NCBI GenBank assembly: GCA_028023455.1
Contig: JAQFVV010000020.1
Location: 3,395,092-3,459,091 of the forward strand
Reading direction: 5' to 3'
Origin: Epiperipatus broadwayi
Lineage: Eukaryota > Onychophora > Udeonychophora > Euonychophora > Peripatidae
Length of the DNA stretch: 64,000 nt
Position 1 is the first letter of the stretch. Each line of letters starts with the position of its first letter. Of this stretch, positions 36,603 through 50,357 are shown one piece after another. The translations under genes were made by a program, and so were the position numbers. The notes beneath the pieces were generated by a model. That model was not told the origin of the DNA and did not search any database. It saw nothing but the letters and a program-made list of their open reading frames with translations.

Positions 36603-37259
36603 CTAATAAAAATAAATATTTAATATTATATATATATAAATTAGCCAGTCAAAGTTTAAATAAATCAGTCAATGAAACTACTGGTAAGATGCACTTACCA
36701 TCTTAATTAATAATTAATATAATGTCAAAGATAAGAAGGATACAAATAATTAAAAAAAAAGATAAAGGAAGAGAAAAAGAGATAAAAAATAAAAAGACAT
36801 ATATTTAGTGTCTGCCTATGGATTAATGAAAGTTAAAACTTTGTACAATATAAGCTTAAATCCACGTTATAAATTTGCAGCTTCGGAGGAAATGCTTAAT
36901 AAAAACCAATGAAGTTAATTTGGTCTATGGATTATTATTTATTTGCTAGATCTTATAAATTATTAAAATAGCCTGGACTATATAGTAAAATAAATTAAGT
37001 GTGTTTAACCCAAAATATTAATAATCTACTGCCTTTGAAGTATGTGATAAACTCCAGCCATAAGGATATTAATCTATAAGTGTTCCGTAAAGGATTAAAT
37101 TATTCTCTTTGCATAAAACTACAATTCAAGATCAGTCCTATAATAATGGATTTATGAGTATGAAAGCCATAATATGAAAATATAATAAACATTATAAATT
37201 AATCAGTAGACATTATTAAATGGATTAATGTGCTAACTATGCAATCAGGAGTAGGATTA

Positions 37260-37456
37260 AAACAGACAAAGCTCTCCTTACACTAGTGCCACTCAACTAG
37301 TCGGGGGATATTGGATGAGTAGTCACTAGATAGGGATTTTATGCACAAGCCTTCTGGCATCCATTTATTACTCTCTCTCGCACTGAGGGGCATTACCGTA
37401 TGGAGAGTTTTAACTCTTTTAATAATAGTTATAAAATGGTGATCATATGATGTTTA
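37260..37456. mobile_element. Foldback family F, truncated copy in reverse orientation (197 bp)
   Basis: Carries GGGATTTTATGCACAAGCCT and GGCATCCATTTATTAC as in the 18.7- and 42.5-kb copies, and ends GATCATATGATGTTTA, the complement of the leader of those copies. Flanked by a 12-bp target duplication GGAGTAGGATTA at 37248-37259 and 37457-37468. Confidence 0.82.
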
Positions 37457-37759
37457 GGAGTAGGATTACTAAATGTGCTTTACTAAATTTTTAAAATTCA
37501 ATATATTAAGTGTTATTACAGATTTAAACCTATGAAATGAATTACCTTCTGTTTCTAATTTAATGTTTAGTGCTTATATTAAATTATTTCCAGAAGGATA
37601 ATCTCAACCATTCATGAAAATGGTTTTACTTATTTGAGAAATTACTTAAACAAACTTTGTTAATAATTGTTGAATTATTTAGTTTATAATTAGTATAGTA
37701 AAAAATAAATAATAAATTTCTCAAGATAATGCTGAGATATGAAGCTACAGATAACTTTA

Positions 37760-41139
<3,380 letters not shown>

Positions 41140-41330
41140 TCTCTGTTTGATCATCAGCATCAACATTGTGCATTTATGCCACTAGATGTTTGACCATCAC
41201 CATCATCATTGTGCATTTATACCACTAGATATTTGATCATCATCATCATTTTGAATTTATATCACTAGATGCTTGGTGATCATCATCATCATTATGTATT
41301 GCTCTTATAAATAATTGATCATCATCAGTA
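41140..41330 (+). repeat. Minisatellite, about 62-bp unit with CATCAT tracts
   Basis: About three to four units containing GATCATCATCATCATT, TGCATTTAT, CCACTAGAT and a TTTGAT/TTGGTGAT segment. Confidence 0.8.
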
Positions 41331-42496
41331 TTTTTCTATATATAATTATATATAGGCATATTTGATTAATAATTGAGTAAGTCCATTCCTGAAGAGAGCT
41401 GTCTGCAAGAACTCCCTGAATTTGAATTCTGTTGTGTAATGGAACCTAAAAAAAGAGATGTAATGAATATGCATTAGTCTAGATCATATTGAACTATTGT
41501 AAGTAGATTATGAATTAGCATACTAATAGATGTGATTTGGAACTAGGCATTTCATTGTGACATCTTTAGCATCCTATTCAAAGGCCTAGGTCTGACAGTA
41601 GTGAGATGCACTCTTTTTGTTATATGTCATTCCTGATTCAGTAACATCTGACCCACCCAAATGTGCTGTCAAATCATGAATTTAGGATATGACTTGTGAG
41701 TTGGTTGACATATTGTATTCAAGTCATCCAACTACTGAGTCGTATTCGTGTCATCATATGGTGTACCCCGCAGTTCCGTTATATCATTCATATATATATC
41801 ACATCACAATAGAATATGTACGTAATTAAGATATATATATATATCATAATGTTCAATATGTCTGACTATTTAACTAATTCAGTGGTGATGACAATAATGA
41901 GAGGTATGGAGGGAAAACAAACATTGATATAATAAGAGTGCAAATGGAAACTGTATTGCATTTAAACCACGTTTATTCTAATTATATATTTACTACAGTG
42001 TTTGAATTCAAGTTTAGCCAAATAATGACAATTAAAATTATATTAATAAATACAAGATATATTTTATTATAATACAATTACGCATTTCATGAATGCATAT
42101 TAAATTTTTATCGTTTCTGGATGATGTATCTTCACCATGAATATGTATGTCTACTGTGTGTTGTGCTACCATGAAATTACCATTTGGGAACCTTGGCCAA
42201 TAAAGATACTCTGTAACAACTATTTGCCACTTCTATTCATTTTCGCTATAGAGCAATGTAACAGTGAACGCAATATACACGGGATTTTCAATCTTAATTA
42301 ATTATATTCTTAACTAAGAAAAAAAAAAAACCCACGAAAACAAATTTGATAAAATATAATAAATATATTTATTATAAAAAACAAAAATTTCTATAGATAA
42401 CCATTTATAATATATATATTTTATAAACTCTGTTTCTGTATAACTTTATTCAACTTGTGAATAGTACATAGGTAACTGTAAGATAAACTTAATAAG
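41331..42496. other. Intronic stretch without recognised feature
   Basis: AT-rich; short (AT)n near 41831-41843; no ORF or repeat I can name. Confidence 0.5.
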
Positions 42497-42507
42497 TTAA
42501 TAGCATT

Positions 42508-43112
42508 TTAAGCCAATAAACATCACATGAATACCACTTCTTAAGCTTTGTATAACTGTTTTAAAACAGGCAAAACTCACTATATGTATTGCTACACACA
42601 GCAAGTTAGAGTAATAAATGGATGCCAGAAGGCTTGTGCATAAAATACCCATCTAGTGCCTACTCATCCAATATTCCCAGACTAGTTTCTGGTTTGTGGC
42701 CTTCATCAGTGAGAAGCCTTGGATCTGAGAGCACTGCACCTAGATCTTAGGATCTAATGCAACCCTCCAGCAGCCACCTTTTATCTCTACTTAACTACAA
42801 AACTATGTCTTAAACTGAAAACATCTTAATGTTTTCAATCCAAGCCCATTAAGGTGTTTTCAGTTCAAGACATAGTTTGTAGTTAAGTGGAGATAAAAGG
42901 TGGCTGCTGGAGGGTTACATTAGATCCTAAGATCTAGGTACAGTGCTCTCAGATCCAAGGCTCCTCACTGATGAAGGCCATAACCAGAAACTAGTCTGGG
43001 AATATTGGCTGAGTAGGCACTAGATGGGGATTTTATGCACAAACCTTCTGGCATCCATTGATTACTCTAGCTTGCTGTGTATGGCAATACATATAGTGAG
43101 TTTTGCCTGGTT
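42508..43112. mobile_element. Foldback family F, long copy: near-perfect 270-bp hairpin
   Basis: Inverted arms 42562-42831 and about 42847-43112 with a loop of only about 15 bases, plus the one-sided leader 42508-42561 (CCAATAAACATCACATGA). Flanked by an 11-bp duplication TTAATAGCATT at 42497-42507 and 43113-43123. The arms carry the family-F outer sequence, then an inner segment absent from the shorter copies (CTGCTGGAGGGTTACATTAG). Each arm also holds CTGATGA and GAAAC spaced like a hammerhead core. Confidence 0.88.
42963..42987 (+). ncRNA. Weak hammerhead-like core in family F
   Basis: CTGATGA, then AGGCCATAACCA, then GAAAC; the mirrored copy in the other arm is near 42684-42709. Stem II is only GG/CC, so I hold this as a possible relic of a ribozyme. 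Confidence 0.25.
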
Positions 43113-43123
43113 TTAATAGCATT

Positions 43124-44232
43124 GTACCTTTTTTTTTATTTATCAAAATATATATTAAAAATTGCACTTTTATAAGTGGATTTTAATCCCCCAAAATGTA
43201 ATATGCAAAGACAGATATGTGTTAAACGAGCTACCATATATATATATATATATATTTAGCTTGCATTAAATGTAATGGTTGTATAGAGTTCATTGAAAAG
43301 TAGATTAAAGTATCTTAATACTAGTATCAAATATTTTGAAACTTTTTGCATATGTCTTAGAAATTATATTTTCTAAATAAAAATTTAAATATAGAATAGA
43401 AAATGAAATTAATCAAGTTTTTGTAAACCAGGGATAATACCTTTAGTTATGCTCTGTAATTAAATGAACTAATGAAAAAAAAACAAGATAATCTGAACTG
43501 AGAGTGATTCAACTTAGACAATGGTCAGTTTATGTATAAGGTCATTAAAATTTTTTTATTAAACATTTTATCTTTCATTATTCTTTACTTTGGCATACAG
43601 TCTGTATATATGATTGGTGTTTGTCAAATTTTAAATGATTGATTCAGCAGATCATGTGCAATGAATAAAATCCACTGTTATAAAATTTTCACAGAGATGC
43701 ATTACTAAATTCCTGAATGTGGATCCATTAGTCCAGACACAGTGTAGTTCCTAATTAATTTTCTGAAGAGTATCTGTCAAAATCCTGAAATGTGACCAAA
43801 CTTAATCTACCATTGTGAAGAAGCATTGTCATATGCTATGTGTTATGGTTGTATAAATATATTAAATGAAAGTTGTTTCTTATGAAAGATATATATGCAT
43901 AGACATTGGAAGAGACTGGACCTGAATTTACTTCTATAGTGTAAAGACAGTTGCAAAAGTTTAAAACCTCAATTTCTAAAACTCCAGATGTAATAATATT
44001 TTATTTGTAATAAGTTAAATAGAGTCCATGCTATATGTTTGTATTGGGTTTAATTAGCTAGTGAGTTTATAATTGTGTAATAAACACTTGTTTATTATTT
44101 GTTAATCGGCCTCTGTGTTTTTGTCAATTTTTCACTATTTAAATTTAGAGAAGTATTTACTGTAAGGTGAATATATTTTTTGAAGAATATGTTATTTATT
44201 TTTAAAAAGTCAAAGTTATGATCGCCAATGAG
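43124..44232. other. Intronic stretch without recognised feature
   Basis: AT-rich, (AT)n at 43236-43255; no coding or repeat signal. Confidence 0.5.
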
Positions 44233-44335
44233 ACAAGATTTCTTTTATAGATAGACAACTTCCATATTTCTCCATTCTTTTTTATTTCATAAGTAATTTC
44301 ATATAAATAAAGATACAATAAAAGACAAATAACCC

Positions 44336-44377
44336 CCAAGATGTATTTCATACTGAACCAGTACTCATCAATTGGAC
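44336..44377 (-). ncRNA. Hammerhead motif, unit 1 (first core base mutated)
   Basis: TTGATGA in place of CTGATGA, stem II GTACT/AGTAT, GAAA, stem III AU/AU with loop AC, cleavage triplet AUC, stem I CCAA/UUGG. Compared with the other copies, the third stem II pair changed from G-C to A-T on both sides (compensatory). The C3-to-U change should cripple catalysis. Confidence 0.6.
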
Positions 44378-44748
44378 CAGGCCATCATCTCTCATATATA
44401 TCTTTATTACATGATGATTATTTATGTAGAGCAAATTGTCTCATTATTATTTTCAAGCGTCAATTTACTCAATTCCCAACTTTTATGTTATCAACTTTTT
44501 GATAAACACATAATGATTATTACTAATCATTTATTAAACTAGAGATTTTCTCTAGCACAGATATAAACTTTAATCCAAGTTGAAGATTAATATATCTGAT
44601 TTTCACCACACACACATGGCTATTTACTTTTCCCTTCTCCCATGCGTAATATCTTTTTTATAGACAGACAGCTTCCATATTTCTCCATTCTTTTTTATTT
44701 CATAAGTAATTTCATATAAATAAAGATACAATAAAAGATAAATAACCC

Positions 44749-44790
44749 TCAAGATGCATTTCATGCTGAACCAGCACTCATCAGTTGGGC
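44749..44790 (-). ncRNA. Hammerhead motif, unit 2 (core intact)
   Basis: CTGATGA, stem II GTGCT/AGCAT, GAAA, a very short stem III, cleavage triplet AUC, and a stem I of CCCAA against TTGAG with one mismatch. All conserved core bases are present. Confidence 0.65.
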
Positions 44791-44836
44791 CAGGTCATCA
44801 TCTCTCATATATATCTTTATTACAAGATTTCTTTTA

Positions 44837-45240
44837 CTCAACCAAACTAGTTATAGCATAATTTTAATAACGCTAGAAAGTGCTCAATTTCATCCAATGG
44901 ATTTTTTTCAGTATTTAGAATGGCATCATGGTTTAAACCTAGTATAAATTCATATATTCATGGACGATTTCCCTTTACTTAATTAAGAATGAATTTAATA
45001 GGTCTTGAAATGTTGCTATGGTCTATTAAATTTATATAATTAGTGCCCAATCTGATCATGAATATGATTTATAAAATTGATAAGTTAAAATAAATTATAT
45101 TTCCTCTCTTCTCATCTGTGATCATTATATTTAAGTCTTCCAATGTGAGCCTTGGTCAATTAAAACCACCTAACTCTTTCAGATTGCTATAGTATAGATT
45201 AGATAATAACTACAAGGATAAAATTAAAAGTTTGTTTTAC
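44837..45240. other. Intronic stretch without recognised feature
   Basis: AT-rich, nothing supported. Confidence 0.5.
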
Positions 45241-45316
45241 AATAGCTGAAACCGCCGGAGGGCGTAGTTTGTTTGTAAACAAAGATAAATATAAAGTTGC
45301 CGAGGCCGGTTTCTTT

Positions 45317-45605
45317 GGGGGGGGGGGGGGTTATTACATTTTAAAAGTAATATCAAATAAATTTTTTTAACACAAAAAATGCATAAATCAAAAAATGAAT
45401 TTAAAAAAGTACTTAATTTTTATTATTCTTTTCATTACTTATATTTTCGGGCCGGGGTTTTTTGTATGTATTTTTTGGCTTTGTTTATCACATTTAAAAG
45501 TACTATCAAATCAATTTTGAACTCAAAAAATACATCAATCAAAATTAATTTTAAAAAGTAGTTACTTTTTATTCTTCTCATTACTTACATTTTCGGTTCG
45601 GTAAA
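45317..45605 (+). repeat. G14 run and two 155-bp direct repeats
   Basis: A G homopolymer near 45317-45331 precedes a unit with AAAGTAATATCAAAT, a lysine-codon-like A-rich block and TCATTACTTATATTTTCGG, repeated once with about 155-bp spacing (45332 and 45487). A second G run lies near 45710-45718. Confidence 0.75.
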
Positions 45606-45719
45606 TTCTACGAAATCAGCTTTTTTTTGGTTTGTTTTATTTTTATAAATTACAAATAAATATATTTCCATTTAACGGTAATATTTACAACCAAAAGTCA
45701 AACTTTGGGCGGGGGGGGG

Positions 45720-46215
45720 TTACAATTCCTAACAAGACGGAATGCAACTCGAAGGTTGACAAAGTTTTTACGGTAATTACCGAAAACATAAATATATACA
45801 GCAATTAAAGGAACAGCATGCATGCAGCTTCAAGCTCTTTTGTTTGATAACTCTTCCAGCAGTCAAAGAACTTTGACCTTTGGAAACTTTCCTATTTCAG
45901 CCATTTGATTCAGCTCCCAGTTGTTCTCGCAGAAACGTGACTTAGAGCGTGATTTGATCCAAATCGCGCTTGCACCTACACTTGCCGAATTTTTTGAGCA
46001 GGAAATGTGGGCTATTGAAGCATGAGACTCTGCTCATAATTGTTAGTAGACATTCATAAAATATAGGAGATAGAGGGGGAGGTGGTCTTAATGAATATTA
46101 AAATAGTTTTGACAATCGGAATTCCAGTCACCCTCACACAATACTGTCACCAAAAGTGAAATGTGATCGCACATCAAAAATGCTTACCCCAAATCTGAGC
46201 TGTAAGCTGACACGA
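45720..46215. other. GC-richer intronic segment, unidentified
   Basis: Less AT-rich than its surroundings and without long ORFs. Together with the hairpins that follow, it looks like the body of an unidentified old repeat. Confidence 0.35.
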
Positions 46216-46234
46216 TAGCTTCCGTGGCAGATTA

Positions 46235-46385
46235 AATGTCATGTTTCTGTGCATTAGCATAGAAATAGACACAGCCGCCCAGTACAATGGACTATTTCTA
46301 GGCTAACACATTAGAAATAGAACGTTCAATAGCAGAGGCCGCCTAAATGGCATATTTCTGTGTGCTATCATAGAAATAATGCTCT
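46235..46385. repeat. Cluster of three related hairpins
   Basis: Three short inverted repeats with TTTCT and AGAAA arms: ATTTCTGTGCATTAGC with CATAGAAATA near 46245-46270, CTATTTCTAGGCTAAC with TAGAAATAG near 46291-46320, and ATATTTCTGTGTGCTA with CATAGAAATA near 46351-46380. Confidence 0.65.
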
Positions 46386-46947
46386 CCAGCAGTTTCAACA
46401 TGCTATTATAAAACATCCAATTAAAATACACTGAGATGGTCTTAAAGTTTTATTTGAATCAGCTTATATTTATGTTTGTGAGGCAGAATTAATTTTTAAT
46501 CATTTTAATGTTATTGCAAATCACCTATCATATCCAAACATATAAATTACAAATGTGTGATTGCTATTTTTAACAAAATACACAACAAAACTATGTTAAA
46601 TTATCCTGTCAAAAATGCCATCTATTGTTAAAGTATATTCACTTTTTGTGGATTGTCTAAGTTATTGTGTAAATGGTAAATTAGAAAATGATGACAAAGA
46701 ATAAAATTAATTCCCACTGTCTCTACCATTTCTATATAATAAACTTAGAAAATGAATTCATTTTTTGTTTATACATAGATGAGCTTTAATATGTAAGTGC
46801 CACTGTAAATTCATTGGTTAATAATTTGAACACAAGTTATATACTTTGTTTATAAAGTATCAGTTTAATATAGTACATTTGATTTATATATATATATATG
46901 AAAAACAAAAAAACACAAGTTAAAAAACTTTATAATGCTTGTATTTA

Positions 46948-47109
46948 TGATAACAGATGGCATTCTACCAAAAATATATAGCAAATAGCTTGAAATCATG
47001 ATCTGAAAGTGGAATTAAAGTTAGAGATAGTGAATGCTCGCTCTGATGTTTATGTAAACAGAAAACTACGCTTGACGGTGTTTTTGGTAGAATGCTATCT
47101 TTTATCATA
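46948..47109. mobile_element. Short inverted-repeat element, 162 bp
   Basis: Arms of about 27 bp: GATGGCATTCTACCAAAAA at the left and TTTTTGGTAGAATGCTATC at the right, with (AT)n just outside both ends (TA-type target possible). Confidence 0.65.
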
Positions 47110-47793
47110 TATATATATATAATTAGAATATATTAGATGAAAATATTGATAACATTAATACATGTTCTTGTTAAAATTATATATGAATAAAGCAAATGCT
47201 AGATATATATTGACATTTACTCAAATATTATCGGTATTCATTAGTCAATTACCAATGAAATTTATAATTATTTATTAAAATAAAGAGTAATGATCAATTT
47301 GTGTAAAGGATCAACCCTTAACACATGTGCTATACTGTTTTATTAAATGAACATTGTGTCCATTGGATGTGAGAAAACTCTGATTCAAGATACAAGATAG
47401 ACTTTGAAAACATAAATGGCCATCTTATTTTTAATTTTAGTTCAATTATATAGGCCAATCTTAAGTATTTTGGATTGATAGCACTTTCTTTATTTTGCTT
47501 TAATATCTTATATAACTGCAATTTATGCACTCTACTTTGAACACTTTTTAGCAAAATTTTTTTAATTGCAATCACATGCATACCCAATCTTATGCTTATT
47601 TTATATTTATATTGTATATTTTATTTTACCTGGATTATTTTATTTAGGTTTGATTATATTTATATTTATTTCAGTTTTATTATGTTTTGTTATATTTTAC
47701 GTTGTTTTTTTATTTTTTTTTAATTTTATTGTTTACATATTTATGGTATTATTTATATAGTTATGTATTTATTTTGTTCATTGTATCATAGCT
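47110..47793. other. Intronic stretch without recognised gene
   Basis: Open frames here (47330-47587 and 47566-47760) are low-complexity and motif-free. Confidence 0.45.
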
Positions 47794-47820
47794 CTGAAGA
47801 AGACTGCAGGGTAGTTGAAA
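47794..47820 (+). ncRNA. Hammerhead-like core, isolated
   Basis: CTGAAGA (CUGANGA consensus), stem II GACT/AGTT around GCAGGGT, then GAAAC, followed about 30 bases later by CAATAAA. This resembles the core in the PLE-2 ends (59054-59081), so it may be the end of a lost PLE. Stems I and III are not convincing. Confidence 0.35.
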
Positions 47821-48082
47821 CATAAGATTGTTTATGCATATGTGTACAATAAATGATTTTTTGCTAAGAAATGATCAAAATAGAGTGGATAAATTGCATT
47901 TATATAAAATTTTATATTCATCACTTTATTTTCAATTTTTTTTATTACATGTATTAACACTGCTGAAATTTTAATATTTACTGCGGGTTAATATTCAGAG
48001 ATGTTAGAATTAATGTAATTGACTAATAGATTTACTAGCCAGTACATTACTATAAATATGTATGATATAAATTATTTCTTAC

Positions 48083-49064
48083 CTAAATAAGACCTGTAAT
48101 GTAAAAGAATATATTTTAATTGATGAAGCTTCCACGTTTCAGTTTCTTCCATAAACGATGCATAAATTGTTAACGATTTTAAAGGTAAATTTTTTACTAA
48201 AATATTTTTAACTTCGTCAAAATTATGAATCTCATCCAAAGTCAATTCTACTTCTAAGGAATGACAAGCTTGAATCAACTGGGCCCATGCGCGCTCAGAA
48301 ATTGGAACAAACCGACCAGAAGATCTGTAACACTTTATTTTCATCTTTTCTAGTTTTCCATTACAAGTGCGTCCAAAATTTACAATTATATCGTCTGACA
48401 AAAACGAGTAATTAATTGTAAGCTCTTTAAGATTCACGAACAATCGAAAAGTATTAACGTAATTGAGTTGATTGGAAAATCCTATCTGATGTATATTAAA
48501 AAAATCCTCCAAGTTTAGAATTGCAACTGTTCTTCCACTACCAGTTCCCAGGGCTTGAAGAAGCAACCAACCGTCATCAATGTTAGAGTTCGCATGCGCC
48601 ATATCAAAGACTTGCATACGTCTTTGACCTAAAAGAAAGGTCATCATAGCAATTACTACAGAACCTTTTAAATCTTCATCCCATTCAAAACAATCCATTC
48701 TAGCTGTAAACTTTATAATTTGAGATTTTACACTCATTTCTTCTAAAAATTCTACCAGGGTATCTTTTACCTGATTGCGTAATAAAGGTGTTCTGGGACA
48801 CCATATAGGACAACATACAACGCTCATTTCACGTAAATAATAACCATATTTTTTAGCAATTTTTAATGATTTAAGCCGTACATGATCATCATCAGCTAAA
48901 GAGCTTAAGTCAAAAGTTAATATCGCCCACAAGGATGGAGCGTCAAATATTTTTGACCACTGTTTACAAACCAAAGCCGCTTGAAGTCGCTCTTTAAGTG
49001 TTAAATATGAAAATATTTTTTCCATGATTATATTCGGTAATTTTGACCAATCTTGCCACTCCAT
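48083..49064 (-). CDS. FBXO39: F-box protein FBXO39-like, exon 1
   Basis: Substrate-recognition subunit of an SCF-type ubiquitin ligase, by family. The ATG at 49064 is the first in frame after a TAA 12 bases upstream. Residues 5-45 form the F-box (LPNIIMEKIFSYLTLKERLQ, then AALVCKQWSKIF and SLW). The rest is Leu-rich: AILNLEDFFNIHQIGF, LKELTINYSFLSDDII, LEKMKIKCY, and an ERAWAQLIQACHSLEVEL block, in the order and spacing of vertebrate FBXO39 (LNIEDYF, LNYNCISDELL, INIKCH, SWAKLARQ). The exon ends at a GTAAGAAA donor after one base of a split codon; the two further codons to a TAA are intronic. Joined with exons 2 and 3 the protein has 423 residues, close to the roughly 440 of human FBXO39. 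No promoter is recognisable. Confidence 0.85.
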
Positions 49065-50095
49065 GATGTCATTTTACAGTCCTCTTTTTAAGGATTAAAA
49101 AGTAAAAAATGAATATTGAAGTACATATCAAAACAATTTTTTAAAAAAATTATGTCAAATGATAATTTACATTTTTAATATTTAAACCCTATTGATATCT
49201 TTAATAAATTAAATTTTGTAAATTGTCATTTAATAACTTTATGAAGTAATACTTAAATAATACAAAAGCGCTCAAGACTTTTGTTAAGCTAATGCAATTT
49301 AGAAAATATCTTAGAACGAGTAAAATTCTAGAAAAGCATGCAGCCTGATTATTTAAAAGTTAAAAATATTATACAAACACTGTGTAGAATCAAAATAAAC
49401 ATCTCATACAATTTCCGGACATGCTAATTAATACAATAAATATAAATATTATTCAAGTGGAATATAATACATTCTCGATCTTTCATATATTCCTTCATCA
49501 AACTTTATTTAAAACAAACTCCAGCACTGAAAGCTATTAATTGGATCGATTCATTGAAGATATAGTTTTAATGACTTCAAATTACAATTATTTTTTTAAA
49601 CTGCTCAACCTAGAAACAAACAATTATGGAGTAAAAAAAATGGACATCTTATGAGATTATGAACAAATTTATTTTTTTAAAGCTAACAACAAAAGGTCTT
49701 TCTGGATATTACAAATTCAGGACCGTAGTCCAAGTCAGTGATTTTTTTTATATTATAAACGATATTGGGTATTCAACTAATGAAAAAATAAAAATGAATT
49801 ACATTGAAGTAAAATTTACTATTTATTTCTATATTAGAAATTGCTCCTTAAAAACAAATGATGAAGCACATAGTAAACGATCGTCTACTCCAATTATATA
49901 CTGGCAAAATTAAAGAACCAGTCTATTTTTTATTGTAAATTTTTTTGAACAGAGGATTTCATGGCATAGTGCTCATCGTAAATTGGTCATACCATTAAAA
50001 AAAATCCGCAAATAACATAATTAATATAAAGTATTCAATATAAATTTTTTCTACCGTACAGACTTTTTCATACCTTCACTCCAATATGTAATATA
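49065..50095. other. Upstream region of the F-box gene
   Basis: AT-rich, with no CpG-like island, TATA box of conviction or upstream exon that I can identify. The 5' UTR may begin or splice here. Confidence 0.4.
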
Positions 50096-50357
50096 TAGGG
50101 GGTTTGAACACACGACCCTCAATTACGCTATCTTATACTGCTGACACCCTTGATCACACATATGTCGAAAAGATAAATAATCACCAATATATGTATTTCG
50201 TGCTAAACCAGCACTCGTCAGTTGGTATCATCTCCACACATATATACAATCATTGCTCAGCTTATATTAAGATAGCCAATCTTCATACTTTAATGGTCTG
50301 GCTTGTGTGTAATCAAGTATGTCAGCAGTATGAGATAACAAACCCTCTATATAAAGT
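50096..50357. mobile_element. Foldback element with tRNA-like arms and hammerhead, copy 2
   Basis: Inverted arms: GGGGGTTTGAACACACGACC with CTGCTGACACCCTTGATC at the left, and GTCAGCAGTATGAGATAAC with AAACCCTC at the right. On the minus strand the left arm reads GTGTTCAAACCCC, a good pol III B-box. The hammerhead lies between the arms, upstream of the tRNA-like part on the minus strand. Confidence 0.7.
50182..50227 (-). ncRNA. Hammerhead ribozyme motif, best-preserved copy
   Basis: Type I layout on the minus strand: stem I strand ATACCAA, core CTGACGA (CUGANGA), stem II GTGCT/AGCAC with loop GGTTT, GAAA, stem III AUA/UAU with loop CA, cleavage triplet AUA, stem I return TTGGTG. Every conserved core base is present. 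The predicted cut lies between 50188 and 50187. The two- to three-pair stem III is like that of metazoan PLE and retrozyme hammerheads. Confidence 0.7.

Larger units (their letters stand above)
44248..44821 (-). mobile_element. Retrozyme-like element: 413-bp unit in 1.4 tandem copies with two hammerhead motifs
   Basis: Direct repeats of about 160 bp (44248-44420 and 44661-44821) offset by exactly 413 bp, each containing CCATATTTCTCCATTC and a hammerhead motif on the minus strand. Flanked by a perfect 15-bp duplication ACAAGATTTCTTTTA at 44233-44247 and 44822-44836. The predicted cleavage sites (after the bases at 44753 and 44340 on the minus strand) are also 413 apart, so self-cleavage would release a unit-length RNA. 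This matches retrozymes: small non-coding retroelements built of tandem hammerhead-bearing units. No ORF. Confidence 0.75.

Noticed and set aside
41140-41330. CRISPR-like regular repeats
   Set aside because: Units are degenerate with no uniform spacers, in a clearly animal intronic context; it is a minisatellite.
48072-48082. Extension of F-box exon 1 to the in-frame stop (Lys-Lys end)
   Set aside because: A strong GTAAGAAA donor precedes it, and exons 2 and 3 continue the family sequence in phase.
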